33,208 nucleotides of DNA from an uncultured bacterium (GCA_903930455.1 CAIYYT010000066.1:1-33208); one strand, 5' to 3'; shown: positions 24,132 to 33,208, counted from the stretch's first letter. Notes: a model not told the origin generated them from the sequence alone. Numbers and translations: made by a program.

Positions 24132-24947
24132 ATGAAACAAACATGCAGAATCTTTTTCGCAACCGCAGCGCTCTTGGCGCTGATGACAACCGCTTTGGTC
24201 ATCTCGTGCGGAGATACCGGTACCAACGGTGATGTGAAGATCAAGTGGACACTAAATGCTCTGCTGTCGCACGACGCTAACACTGGTGAGGCGAATGCTT
24301 ATCTCGCTCTAACACGCGACGGAGCGGCATACTCCGCGGCTCTGGTGACTCTCCAAGCCCCGTCTGCCGACAGCGCTGACACCATCAGCCTTGCCGGTGC
24401 AGGGGATGGTACATATCGAGCGACATTTTTGCCGGGGACGCTACGCGATACCACATACATCAAGGTAGAATCGCTTCTCGACCAGTTTCAGTTCAGCTAC
24501 ACGCTTAACCTACCCGAGAGTCTTGGAATCGAAGTGGTTGATCTTCCCAATAACCTCGTCTTGGCCTCTACGCAGCAGGTTCAAGTACGCTGGAAGGCGC
24601 CGAAATATGCCAAAGGCTACATTCTTGTCGTCAAACCAGAACTTCCATCCAACATTGCCGTCGGCTTTAAGAAGATACTGGGGTCGAGTGACTATACCCA
24701 AGATCCACCCTATCTGACGACGTTGATACCACGCGAAGCATTCCGGAGTACACAAAGTGAGTTTCAGCCGGGGGCGTTTGACGTTTGGATAGCTGCTTAT
24801 GCCGACAGCCCGATCAACACTAGCAAGTTGCCGTTTGTGCTGCCCGTTGGTTTTGCGCCCAACCTCGACCGTGCAGGTGTAACCGGACAGGTTGGCGGGC
24901 TTTTCATCGGCAAGAAGGTCGTGTTGACGGCGGTTGCACCAACCTGA
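24132..24947 (+). CDS. Lipoprotein upstream of murQ, function unknown
   Basis: 271 residues. Type II signal peptide MKQTCRIFFATAALLALMTT with lipobox LVISC (Cys26) and a Gly/Asp/Thr-rich linker. The mature part looks like a beta-sandwich protein: alternating short strands, an IG-like or CARDB-like feel around 120-190 (VDLPNNLVLASTQQVQVRWKAPKYAKGYILVV). No named domain is recognised with confidence. GAGGTG lies eight bases before the ATG. Its stop overlaps the murQ start by one base (TGATG), so the two are translationally coupled, suggesting a cell-wall link. Confidence 0.7.
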   Translation: MKQTCRIFFATAALLALMTTALVISCGDTGTNGDVKIKWTLNALLSHDANTGEANAYLALTRDGAAYSAALVTLQAPSADSADTISLAGAGDGTYRATFLPGTLRDTTYIKVESLLDQFQFSYTLNLPESLGIEVVDLPNNLVLASTQQVQVRWKAPKYAKGYILVVKPELPSNIAVGFKKILGSSDYTQDPPYLTTLIPREAFRSTQSEFQPGAFDVWIAAYADSPINTSKLPFVLPVGFAPNLDRAGVTGQVGGLFIGKKVVLTAVAPT

Positions 24948-25879
24948 TGAGCAGGCAGCTCTACGAGCACCTCAAGTCCCTGACCACCGAGCAGCGTAAC
25001 CGGCGGTCGGTCAATCTTGACCGGCTCGATGTCCCCGCGATTCTCAAATTGATCAACAGCGAGGACAATCGCGTGCCTGCGGCGGTGGCAAAGGTGCTGC
25101 CACAAATCGCGGCGGCAGCGGAGATGATCATCCGTTCATTTCGCTCTGGAGGACGGCTGATATACGCCGGCGCCGGTACCTCCGGCCGCCTTGGCGTGCT
25201 GGATGCTGCCGAGTGTCCGCCCACATTCGGTGTGCCTGCCGGCATGGTTTGCGGTATTATCGCCGGCGGGCGCCGTACGCTTGTGCGATCGCGTGAAGGC
25301 GTGGAGGATGACACGGTAGCCGCAGTGCGGGATATTGAGAAGCTGAAGCCCCGGCGGATCGACACCGTCATTGGAATTGCTGCTTCCGGCAGGACCCCAT
25401 ATCCGTTGGCAGTGCTCAGACGCACCAAGCGGAGCGGCGCTGCAACAGTATTTCTGGCATGCAACGAATTGCCGGAAATTCCCGCCTTCATTGATCTCGT
25501 AATCAATCCCATACTCGGCCCGGAGGTGTTGACCGGATCGACGCGCATGAAGGCCGGAACCGCCTGCAAAATGATTCTCAATATGCTTTCGACAACGTCG
25601 ATGGTGCAGATTGGCAAATGCTACGGCAATCTGATGGTTGACCTGCGTGCTACCTCGGAAAAGCTGGCGGAACGATCCAAGGGAATTCTCGTTGAGACCA
25701 TCGGTGTGTCGTATCAGCAGGCGAACAGGCTGCTGAAACAGTCTCATGGTGAGGTTAAGACGGCGATCATCATGCAGCTAACTGCAGTCGACTATTTCAA
25801 AGCGAAACAGTTGCTCGCTGAAGCAAGCGGCAGGCTGAACGCAATCCTGCAAAGGCAAAGAACACCTCGATCCCACTAG
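24947..25879 (+). CDS. murQ: N-acetylmuramic acid 6-phosphate etherase MurQ
   Basis: 310 residues, close to the usual 300. The SIS-domain signature AGAGTSGRLGVLDAAECPPTFG (about 74-95) is intact, including Glu89, which matches the catalytic Glu83 of E. coli MurQ. The GSTRMKAGTACKMILNMLST segment and the C-terminal helical part are also typical. The enzyme cleaves the lactyl ether of MurNAc-6P to give GlcNAc-6P during peptidoglycan recycling. No MurP transporter or AnmK kinase is in the window, so the source of MurNAc-6P is unknown. Start overlaps the lipoprotein stop by one base. Confidence 0.94.
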   Translation: MSRQLYEHLKSLTTEQRNRRSVNLDRLDVPAILKLINSEDNRVPAAVAKVLPQIAAAAEMIIRSFRSGGRLIYAGAGTSGRLGVLDAAECPPTFGVPAGMVCGIIAGGRRTLVRSREGVEDDTVAAVRDIEKLKPRRIDTVIGIAASGRTPYPLAVLRRTKRSGAATVFLACNELPEIPAFIDLVINPILGPEVLTGSTRMKAGTACKMILNMLSTTSMVQIGKCYGNLMVDLRATSEKLAERSKGILVETIGVSYQQANRLLKQSHGEVKTAIIMQLTAVDYFKAKQLLAEASGRLNAILQRQRTPRSH

Positions 25880-25981
25880 CACCGGTTTTTCTCCACCCTC
25901 CGCTTTATTCCGACGAGTTCCCAGGGCATGCCTAAAGGATGCCTATCTAATTGCCGATCAACAGAATAACACTGGTAGCTG

Positions 25982-27706
25982 ATGACACAAAGAATAAGTC
26001 CATTATATAAAGGCCTTGGCTATAGTCAGGGCGAAATCGCCGCTTTGCGTGATCTTTTCCTGAGTCTGAGCAAGGGCGTCAGGGCTTCACGTCAGTATCC
26101 GTCTCAGCACCCGATTCCAACCCAGTTCAAGACCCTGTTCTTCCGGAAACTGAGGAATTTTTTCGAAAGCACCGAAGTCCTTGCTGTGAAAGTAACGCAC
26201 GATACCCTGTTCGTCGAAGACGAAGCGATCTTCAAAGGGACGACAGCTTCGGAAAACATCGCCGGTCTTCTGCACCGTGACGGTGTACGCTATCTTGAGA
26301 TTACATCCGGCATCACCGAACAAGAAGCCTCGTCGCTCTTCGAGGCATTTGTCACCTGCTCTGGACGCGACGAAGGCGCGGAAGACATCGTCAACCTCTT
26401 CTGGCAAGTCGGTTTTGAGCACGTCACCTACGACGTTGTCGATGTATTTGAAGTCTCCGAGATGCAAGAGTTGCGTGAGGAGTTTGACTCAACTCGGGAA
26501 CCGGCCATTGCGGATGATATTCCTCCGATCGACAATGAGAGTGAGCCACTCGAGTTGCCGAAGACGTTAGCCGAACGATTCACCGACTTGGCGGTCTATT
26601 CCCCCGAGGAAACGGCCACCCTGCGGGAAATGGCCGAAAGCGACCGTACTGTAGATGCCAAGAGCCAGGTCGTTGAGCTACTCCTGTTGATGTGCGAGTC
26701 GTCCGACTCACCTCAGGACATTTCGCAGATTGTTGAGGCGCTGCAATCGATTTTCGACAAGACCATACAGGCTGCTAGTTTCCCAAGAATGACTATCATT
26801 CTGCACAAAATCCGAGACTTGCTGGATTCAGGAGATATCGAATCGCCAACGGCCAAGAAACGCCTGAACGACTTCGTTTATCGATGCGGCGATAGCCTGC
26901 GGATAAAAATGATTGTCGAAGCACTAAACCGCCACGAGGATCTCGATCTTCACCCGGCGAGACAGTATCTATCGGAACTCGGCTGGGAGTCCTTCAATCA
27001 TCTCCTCTGGATGCTCGGCGAATTGGCGTTCTATCCGGCCCGCAAGATGGTGTGCGATCTATTGGTTGAAAAGGGGATCGATAAGATAGATCTCCTCGGC
27101 AGCGCTGTCTTTGATAGCCGGTGGTATCTCGTACGCAACGTCGTCTGGGTACTCGGCGAAACGGGGCACGCTCGCGCGCTCGGCTTTTTGCGCCGCGTCG
27201 CCGCACATCCCGATCTGCGGGTACGAATCGAGGTCGTCAAAGCGCTGGGGAAAATCTCCGATCCGGCCAGGATCGAGTTGTTGTTGGCATTAACTCAGGA
27301 TGAAGACGAAAAAATCAGGACGATGGTCGCCGAAGAACTGGGGCGGACTAGATCGGAATCGGCATACGTCGGTCTTCGAAAAATCGTGCTATCTAAGGAT
27401 TTCGTCGATGCACCGCCAACGGAAATGCGCAAGCTGATCGACGCCATGGTGGCATCGGGTGGTGTGGCTGCGGTTGAGACTGTCAGAGAAGTACTTGATC
27501 GTTCACCCTTGTTTAACAGAGCGCCCATACGCCGTCTTCAGGACGCGGCGCTTCCGGCTCTGAAGCGCTCGGATACGCCGGAAGCCCTCAAGCTACTGAC
27601 CAAGCTGGCAAATGACACGAAGTCGCGTTACAGCGTGACGGCCAAAAGACTTCTTGCACAACGGCAATTCAAGCAGGAGAAGCGAGTCGATGACGAATCC
27701 GCTTGA
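25982..27706 (+). CDS. HEAT-repeat protein of a c-di-GMP/two-component operon
   Basis: 574 residues, soluble, no signal peptide. The N-terminal 150 residues are of an unrecognised fold (LFLSLSKGVRASRQYPSQHP, VLAVKVTHDTLFVEDEAIFKG), much like the N-terminal region of the HD-GYP protein encoded next. A helical linker follows, and residues about 320-475 form HEAT-type repeats (WYLVRNVVWVLGETG, VRIEVVKALGKISD, KIRTMVAEELGRT). HEAT repeats are protein-binding scaffolds, so it may tie the phosphodiesterase and kinase together. The start has no strong ribosome binding site. Its end overlaps the HD-GYP gene by 17 bases. Confidence 0.75.
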   Translation: MTQRISPLYKGLGYSQGEIAALRDLFLSLSKGVRASRQYPSQHPIPTQFKTLFFRKLRNFFESTEVLAVKVTHDTLFVEDEAIFKGTTASENIAGLLHRDGVRYLEITSGITEQEASSLFEAFVTCSGRDEGAEDIVNLFWQVGFEHVTYDVVDVFEVSEMQELREEFDSTREPAIADDIPPIDNESEPLELPKTLAERFTDLAVYSPEETATLREMAESDRTVDAKSQVVELLLLMCESSDSPQDISQIVEALQSIFDKTIQAASFPRMTIILHKIRDLLDSGDIESPTAKKRLNDFVYRCGDSLRIKMIVEALNRHEDLDLHPARQYLSELGWESFNHLLWMLGELAFYPARKMVCDLLVEKGIDKIDLLGSAVFDSRWYLVRNVVWVLGETGHARALGFLRRVAAHPDLRVRIEVVKALGKISDPARIELLLALTQDEDEKIRTMVAEELGRTRSESAYVGLRKIVLSKDFVDAPPTEMRKLIDAMVASGGVAAVETVREVLDRSPLFNRAPIRRLQDAALPALKRSDTPEALKLLTKLANDTKSRYSVTAKRLLAQRQFKQEKRVDDESA

Positions 27707-29159
27707 TTATCAGACGTCTCGGCGGTTGAGTGGTACCGAAGAGGCCACTTACTCACAGCGCGGGAAAGCAATTATAAACCAACTGAGTATCCTGCTAAAG
27801 ACGGCGCGCGTTCACTCTCCGGATAATGACTCGTTCAAGGCCCAACTGGAGCAAAGCTATCAACTCTATAGAGACTGCCTGGACGAGTACGGTGAAACCG
27901 TCGTGCAAGTGCAGTCGGACTACCTCTTTTTCTGCGGCGCTCGCGTTCGTTACGACAACGAGGGTCTTGCCGCGCCCGATCATCTGCGCGACTTGTTTCA
28001 GCGCGCGGGCATTTCCGGATTTCTTACGACCTCGGACTTGACGAAGGCGGAGTTGGAACAAACAGCGCTTCTACTCAATGAGGCCGATCGGCAAGGGGAT
28101 CTCGATTTCGAGGGGCTACAGCGCCGCTTTGATTTGGCCAACATTGGCGCCGTCGCGCTCCTGCCGCCGATGGATGAAAAATCGAGTGACGAAAATCGCG
28201 ACCGCGAGGAAAGACAATTTGCGCGTCGGACGTTCTTCTATGCGATGAACAATCTCAAAATGGTTTCCAACACCATGAACGCCGATCGGCCGGTTGACCT
28301 GGCGCGCACCAAGCGGGTGATTCATTCGCTGGTTGATCAGATTGTCTCGGACGATGGCAGCCTGCTAGAATTGACGGCGCTGAAATCGCATGATCAGTAT
28401 ACCTTCCTGCATAGTACCAACGTCTGCATCTATTCGATTTGTCTCGGAGCCCGATTCGGTCTGACCAAGTCAGAGCTATCCACCCTCGGTTTCGCCGCAT
28501 TGTTCCATGATATCGGAAAAACGCGGCTGCCTCTGCAGGTACTCAATAAGCCATCCGATTTTAATGAATCTGAGTGGGAACTGATGCGCAAACACCCGGC
28601 TCTCGGTGTCTTCACTTTGGCCAAAACAATGCCTTTCGAAGAACGGTGTTGCCGTGCGATGATTGTCGCTTCTGAGCATCACTACAACCTCGATGGCTCC
28701 GGCTATCCCGCCCTCAAACGCAGGCGTTCACTCAATCTCTATAGCAAGATCGTAACCATTTGCGATGTCTTTGACGCGATGACCTCGGGACGAGTCTATC
28801 GTAAGGTACCGGCATCACCCGAGCAAGTGTTGCGAGGCATGATACCTCAGGCAGGCTATAAGTTCGATCCTTGTCTGCTTAAGGTCTTTCTTAATACGGT
28901 TTCTCTCTATCCGCCGGGTACGCTGCTGCTACTTGATCGGCACGAACTGGCGCTGGTGGTTGGCAAGAACGCTGACGACCTACTGCGACCGAAGGTCAAG
29001 ATCGTCGGCACCACGCAACGGCTTTACGATCGGGGGATCAGGATGAACCTCGCCGACCGCAATCCTCAGACCGGCGCGTACTACCGATCGATCGTCCGGG
29101 TTGCGGAACCTCAGGAATTTAAGATCAATACGGCTCGATACCTCCTGGATGAGGAGTAA
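27690..29159 (+). CDS. HD-GYP-domain protein (probable c-di-GMP phosphodiesterase)
   Basis: 489 residues from the ATG at 27690, preceded by AGGAG; an upstream TTG at 27654 is less likely. The N-terminal half resembles the N-terminal part of the HEAT protein before it (LFFCGARVRYDNEG). The C-terminal HD-GYP domain has HDIGK (His273, Asp274), KPSDFNESEWELMRKHP, and HHYNLDGSGYP (His330, His331, GYP at 338-340). The third position of the usual HHE triplet is Tyr rather than Glu; the metal-ligand histidines and the GYP loop are kept, so activity is plausible. HD-GYP enzymes hydrolyse c-di-GMP. It overlaps the HEAT gene by 17 bases and lies 12 bases before the kinase. Confidence 0.88.
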   Translation: MTNPLDYQTSRRLSGTEEATYSQRGKAIINQLSILLKTARVHSPDNDSFKAQLEQSYQLYRDCLDEYGETVVQVQSDYLFFCGARVRYDNEGLAAPDHLRDLFQRAGISGFLTTSDLTKAELEQTALLLNEADRQGDLDFEGLQRRFDLANIGAVALLPPMDEKSSDENRDREERQFARRTFFYAMNNLKMVSNTMNADRPVDLARTKRVIHSLVDQIVSDDGSLLELTALKSHDQYTFLHSTNVCIYSICLGARFGLTKSELSTLGFAALFHDIGKTRLPLQVLNKPSDFNESEWELMRKHPALGVFTLAKTMPFEERCCRAMIVASEHHYNLDGSGYPALKRRRSLNLYSKIVTICDVFDAMTSGRVYRKVPASPEQVLRGMIPQAGYKFDPCLLKVFLNTVSLYPPGTLLLLDRHELALVVGKNADDLLRPKVKIVGTTQRLYDRGIRMNLADRNPQTGAYYRSIVRVAEPQEFKINTARYLLDEE

Positions 29160-29171
29160 ACCGGGGGCAAC

Positions 29172-32100
29172 ATGCGATCGAACCAGATAATCGATAAGCT
29201 CAAAGACTACGATTTCCTTCGCGCAATACTAACTAATTTGCCTGCTGTTGCCTTTGTGATAGCGCCTGACGGCACTGTTCTCTTTGCAGAAGGCAAAGGT
29301 ATCGTTCTCGCAGGCCTCAAGAGAGAGGACGTTCTTGGAACCAACGTTTCGAACTACTTCTCTTGTTATCCAGGGTTCGACGAACGACTGCATCGGGTTT
29401 TGGAAGGTGAGGAAATTGCCTCCACAGTCATCGCGCCGAACGGACGTAGTCTTGAAGTCACCTACTCGCCAATGCGAGATGATCAGGGCTCAATTTGCGG
29501 CGTCATCGGCGTTGCTCAAGATATTACGGAGAGGGAGAAGACCGAACAAGAGTTGCGCGATAGTGAGGAGAAGTTTCGCTGCATCACCTCGGCAGCGACC
29601 GACGCCATCATCATGATGGATCAGAGAGGCAGAATCTCCCTCTGGAATGATTCTGCACAAATGATGTTCGGTTACACCGAGCAGGAAGCAATCGGACAGG
29701 ATCTCCATTTTCTGGTCGCTCCGCAAAGGTATCACGATCAGACCATGATGGAGAGCTTCACGTCGCGGGGAGAAAGCCCTCTACCTGGGAAAGTCCTTGA
29801 ACTGACTGCAAAACGCAAGTCAGGTGAGGAGTTTTCGCTTGAATTGTCGCTGTCTACCTTCCGGCTCCATGACCAATGGCACGCTGTCGGTACTGCCCGC
29901 GACATCACGGCGCGCAAAGAAGCGGAGAGACAATTGCGTGAAAGTGAGGAGAAGTTCTCCAGAGCTTTCCAATCGAACGCCGCGCTCATGGCAATCACGG
30001 ACATCCGGACCAAGAGGTTCATAGATGTAAACGAAACCTTTGTCAAGGTCCTAGGATTTACCAGGGATGAGGCCGTCGGCAAAACGGCCGCGGAATTACA
30101 GCTTTTCGTAGACATAGGAAGACGTCAGACAGCAGCGAACGAAGTCGAGAAGGGAAGATCAGTACGAAATTTCGAGGCCACCGTTCGCGCCAAATCAGGC
30201 GAATTGCGGTACGGTATTTTCTCGGCGGAGAAGATAATTCTGCAAGGCGCAGACTGCATGATGACGGTGATGGTGGATATCACGGAGCGTAAACAGGCCG
30301 AGGAGGCTCTGCGGGAATCGCAAGAAGTTCTTCAGGCAGTTCTCAACTCTATACCGGTACGGGTATTTTGGAAGGACAAGAACTCAAGGTTTCTCGGCTG
30401 TAACACGCCGTTTGCCCGAGACGCCGGGTTCGAGAAACCCGAGGACATCATCGGCAAGGACGACCGCGCTATGGGTTGGCGGGAACAGGCCGAACTCTAC
30501 CGGGCCGATGACCGTGGAGTGATCGAGAGTGGAAATGCCAAACTCCATATCGAGGAGCCGCAAACGACGCCGTCGGGTGAGCAGATTCATCTACTGACAA
30601 GCAAAGTCCCGCTTCGTGATGTTGGCGGAGCAATCGTCGGCGTGCTGGGAACCTATCAGGATATCACCGAGCGCAAGCGCGCAGAACAGGCATTGCGCGA
30701 ATCCGAAAATGCCTATCGCGCCATATTCGAAAACACGGGTAGCGCCACTGTTATTATCGAGGCAGACACCATCATCTCTTTGGTCAATTCGGAGTTCGAG
30801 AGGCTAGCAGGTTATGCCAGGGAGGAAATCGAAGGCAAGATGAGCTGGACCCAGTTCGTCGTGCCGGAAGATCTTGACATGATGGCAGCCCGGCATCGCC
30901 TTCGACGCGAAAGACCGAATGCAACTCCGACAGCCTACGAATTTCGCTTGCGTGACAGGAGCGGAGCAATCAAGCACATATTGCTGAATGTCGTCATGAT
31001 CGCGGGTACCGGTAAAAGTGTCGCTTCCTTGACCAATATCACGGAACGAAAGCGTATTGAAGAAGCGCTGCGCACTTCCGAAAGCGCTTATCGTGCTATT
31101 TTTAAGAACACGGGCACCGCGACCATGATTGTGGAAGAAGACACGACAATCACATTAGTCAATTCGGAGTTTGAGAAGCTGACCGGCTACACTAAGATGG
31201 AAGTCGAAGGCAAGATGTGCTGGACGGAGTTTACGGTGAAGGAAGAGGTCGATCGCATGCTCGACCAGCATCGGCTCAGGCGGATTGATCCGAATGCCGC
31301 CTTGAAAAGTTATGAATTCCAGTTGCTCGGCAAGGACGGCGTTGCCACAGATGTTCTAATGACCGTCGACATCATTCCGGGTACCGGGCAAAGCGTAGCC
31401 TCCTGCTTGGACATCACCGAACGCAAAGAAGCGGAGCGAGAGTTACGCGAAAGTGAAGAGAAATTCTCGCGTGCCTTCCAGTCCGGCGCAGCTCTGATGT
31501 CAATTACGGAAGTCGACACAGATATCTTCATTGATGTCAACAACGCCTTTCTTAAGACTATGGGATTCACAAGAGATGAAGTTATCGGCAAGACAGTACG
31601 GGAGACGGGGACAATTGCAGAGCCAGCCCGCTTTGCGGATGCCAAGCAGGAGTTTGCTGACAACAAATACTTGCGAGATCACGAAATGACAGTTCGCACT
31701 AAGTCAGGTGATCTGCTTTACGGGATATTTTCATCGGATAAGATCGTTATTGGAGGCAAGAACTGTCTCCTGACGGTCATGACCGATATCACAAAGCGAA
31801 GGTTGGCTGAGCAGGCCTTGTGTGAGTCTGAAAACACCTACCGCGCTATCTTCGAAAATACCGGTAACGCGACAATGATCATTGAGGGAGACACGACGAT
31901 CTCATTGGTCAATTCGGAGTTTGAGAAGCTTACCGGTTACACCAAGGAGGAGACCGAAGGCAAGATGCGCTGGACGAAGCTTGTGGTGGAGGAAGATATC
32001 GATCGCATGCTTGACCAGCATCGCCTCAGGCGAACTGATTCGAGTGCCGCCTTGAAAAGCTATGAATTTCGGATGCGCATCAAGAATGGCATGGTTAAGG

Positions 32101-33208
32101 ACATTCTTCTGAGTATCGACCTCATACCGGGAACGGCAAGAAGCATAGCTTCCTTTACAGACATCACCGAAAGGAAACGGGCAGAGGCGGAAAGGGAACA
32201 ACTACAACGGCAGTTGCAGCAGTCGCAGAAACTGGAGGCTATCGGTACGATGGCCGGAGGCATCGCCCATGATTTCAATAACATCCTGACCGGCATTCTG
32301 GGATTCACCGAATTGGTGTGTTCGGAAGTTCCGGAAGACAGTGAAATCTACGAGAACTTGGCTGAAGTAATGAAAGCCGGACGCCGTGCGCGTGATTTGG
32401 TCAGGCAGATACTATCATTCAGCAGAAGGGCGGAGACGGAGAAGTCCCTGATTAGCCTCGTGACGATTGTGAAGGATGCGCTTAAGCTGATCCGCAGCGT
32501 TACGCCATCACACATCTCAATCAAGCAGAACCTCACTGCCTCGCCGGCACGAGCGATTCTCGCTGACCCGACACAAATGCACCAGGTGGTGCTAAATCTC
32601 TGCATTAACGCAGCCGATGCCATGCCGGACGGCGGGGTATTGGAGATCTCCGTGGAAGAGGTGCGGGTAGAGACCGAGAGCCGACCGGAACGGACACAAC
32701 TCCCTTCGGGTTGCTATCTCAAGCTTACAGTGCGTGACAACGGTACCGGTATGCCCGCAGAGGTTCAGGAACGCATTTTCGAGCCTTACTTCACGACCAA
32801 GCAGGTCGGCAAAGGTACAGGTATGGGCTTGGCAGTTGTGCATGGCGTCATCAAAGACCATGGCGGTAGTATCGCCGTTTCCAGCGACCCCGGAAAAGGC
32901 ACTGTCTTCGAGATTTGTCTGCCGGTTGTCGAGGCATCGCTGGATTCCGAGATCGAGTCGGCACCGGTCGTCGCCGCAGGTTGCGAGTCCATTCTTTTCG
33001 TCGACGACGAGACCATGATCACCAATCTGCAGCGGTCGCAACTGGGCAAGTGGGGTTATCGTGTTACCGCCACTGAAAACAGCGCAACCGCGCTCGGCAT
33101 TTTCCGCGGCAGTCCGCGGGACTTTGATCTTGTGATTACCGATCAGTCTATGCCCGGTCTGACCGGTGTCAAACTTGCCCAAGCGATTCACGAGATTAGT
33201 CCAAGTAC
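29172..33208 (+). CDS. Hybrid sensor histidine kinase with eight PAS domains, 3' end missing
   Basis: Read by hand as one open frame of 1345 codons from the ATG at 29172 to the window edge, without a stop. Eight PAS domains with PAC-type linkers (DITERK) start near residues 15, 130, 260, 385, 512, 638, 764 and 887. They are followed by HisKA (KLEAIGTMAGGIAHDFNNI, phospho-accepting His1033), an HATPase domain (NLCINAADAM, DNGTGMP, FTTKQVGKGTGMGLAVV) and a receiver domain (FVDDE, VITDQSMPG with Asp1324) cut by the edge. No membrane segment is seen, so it is cytoplasmic. PAS 5, 6 and 8 are near copies of each other, as are 3 and 7. It follows the HD-GYP gene by 12 bases. Signal unknown. Confidence 0.9.
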   Translation, partial: MRSNQIIDKLKDYDFLRAILTNLPAVAFVIAPDGTVLFAEGKGIVLAGLKREDVLGTNVSNYFSCYPGFDERLHRVLEGEEIASTVIAPNGRSLEVTYSPMRDDQGSICGVIGVAQDITEREKTEQELRDSEEKFRCITSAATDAIIMMDQRGRISLWNDSAQMMFGYTEQEAIGQDLHFLVAPQRYHDQTMMESFTSRGESPLPGKVLELTAKRKSGEEFSLELSLSTFRLHDQWHAVGTARDITARKEAERQLRESEEKFSRAFQSNAALMAITDIRTKRFIDVNETFVKVLGFTRDEAVGKTAAELQLFVDIGRRQTAANEVEKGRSVRNFEATVRAKSGELRYGIFSAEKIILQGADCMMTVMVDITERKQAEEALRESQEVLQAVLNSIPVRVFWKDKNSRFLGCNTPFARDAGFEKPEDIIGKDDRAMGWREQAELYRADDRGVIESGNAKLHIEEPQTTPSGEQIHLLTSKVPLRDVGGAIVGVLGTYQDITERKRAEQALRESENAYRAIFENTGSATVIIEADTIISLVNSEFERLAGYAREEIEGKMSWTQFVVPEDLDMMAARHRLRRERPNATPTAYEFRLRDRSGAIKHILLNVVMIAGTGKSVASLTNITERKRIEEALRTSESAYRAIFKNTGTATMIVEEDTTITLVNSEFEKLTGYTKMEVEGKMCWTEFTVKEEVDRMLDQHRLRRIDPNAALKSYEFQLLGKDGVATDVLMTVDIIPGTGQSVASCLDITERKEAERELRESEEKFSRAFQSGAALMSITEVDTDIFIDVNNAFLKTMGFTRDEVIGKTVRETGTIAEPARFADAKQEFADNKYLRDHEMTVRTKSGDLLYGIFSSDKIVIGGKNCLLTVMTDITKRRLAEQALCESENTYRAIFENTGNATMIIEGDTTISLVNSEFEKLTGYTKEETEGKMRWTKLVVEEDIDRMLDQHRLRRTDSSAALKSYEFRMRIKNGMVKDILLSIDLIPGTARSIASFTDITERKRAEAEREQLQRQLQQSQKLEAIGTMAGGIAHDFNNILTGILGFTELVCSEVPEDSEIYENLAEVMKAGRRARDLVRQILSFSRRAETEKSLISLVTIVKDALKLIRSVTPSHISIKQNLTASPARAILADPTQMHQVVLNLCINAADAMPDGGVLEISVEEVRVETESRPERTQLPSGCYLKLTVRDNGTGMPAEVQERIFEPYFTTKQVGKGTGMGLAVVHGVIKDHGGSIAVSSDPGKGTVFEICLPVVEASLDSEIESAPVVAAGCESILFVDDETMITNLQRSQLGKWGYRVTATENSATALGIFRGSPRDFDLVITDQSMPGLTGVKLAQAIHEISPS
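30706..32180 (+). repeat. Tandemly duplicated PAS-coding segments in the hybrid kinase
   Basis: The block GTCAATTCGGAGTT(T/C)GAGA recurs at 30783, 31158 and 31908: steps of 375 and 750 bases, i.e. exactly one and two units of 125 codons. The intervening unit (PAS 7) resembles PAS 3 instead. This marks recent duplication and reshuffling of sensor domains. Confidence 0.75.

Noticed and set aside
32592-33191. Minus-strand ORF of 199 codons opposite the kinase domains
   Set aside because: Shadow of the HATPase and receiver coding sequence; no recognisable protein.

Overview
The window looks like chromosomal DNA from an uncultured-type, Gram-negative bacterium, most plausibly of the candidate phylum Zixibacteria or a close FCB-group relative. 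The main clue is the secreted SBBP-propeller protein ending in a paired dockerin-like C-terminus (CGDADG...NIADAVYLISYIF...AGDADCDG), a tail I associate with that lineage. Lipoproteins, periplasmic propellers, YceI and Spy-like proteins indicate a diderm envelope. This placement is inference and no database was searched.

Left end (1-9160). The N-terminal part of an M32 carboxypeptidase runs off the left edge on the minus strand behind a good promoter. A YceI protein (minus) and an MgtA-type P-type ATPase (plus) are divergent. Converging on mgtA is a tight minus-strand operon: ECF sigma factor, zinc-finger anti-sigma factor, CnrX/Spy-like membrane-anchored sensor and Met-rich Spy-like periplasmic protein, arranged like a metal or envelope-stress sigma circuit. 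Next come a Cys-rich OB-fold-like protein (minus) and, divergently, four tightly packed small genes of unknown function (acidic protein, membrane protein, two zinc ribbons).

Middle (9160-16630). A large exported SBBP/dockerin protein has a near-consensus promoter, and its reading frame carries several palindromic interspersed repeats. It is followed by a minus-strand protein with a DprA-like Rossmann region and an AbiGi-like C-terminal region. A gene-poor, AT-rich, repeat-bearing stretch then holds a 25-codon Lys/Ala/Pro-rich ORF with a strong ribosome binding site, a MITE-like palindromic repeat, a small ORF and a tRNA-Arg(ACG) gene. A split Ada system (Ada-N/AraC regulator plus O6-methylguanine methyltransferase) and a two-CCG-domain Fe-S protein follow.

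Right half (16630-33208). A minus-strand run contains an M20 amidohydrolase, a Reg_prop propeller protein, a VCBS/FG-GAP repeat protein, a zinc ribbon, a YbbR protein and TsaD. On the plus strand are two lipoproteins, the second overlapping murQ (MurNAc-6P etherase), and then a signalling operon: a HEAT-repeat protein, an HD-GYP phosphodiesterase and a very long cytoplasmic hybrid histidine kinase with eight PAS domains that runs off the right edge.

The best candidates for undescribed biology are the DprA-like/AbiGi-like protein, the four-gene small-protein cluster, the 25-residue basic peptide with its motif-rich upstream DNA, and the sigma operon with an inverted repeat across its start codon. 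None is proven to be a new system from sequence alone.
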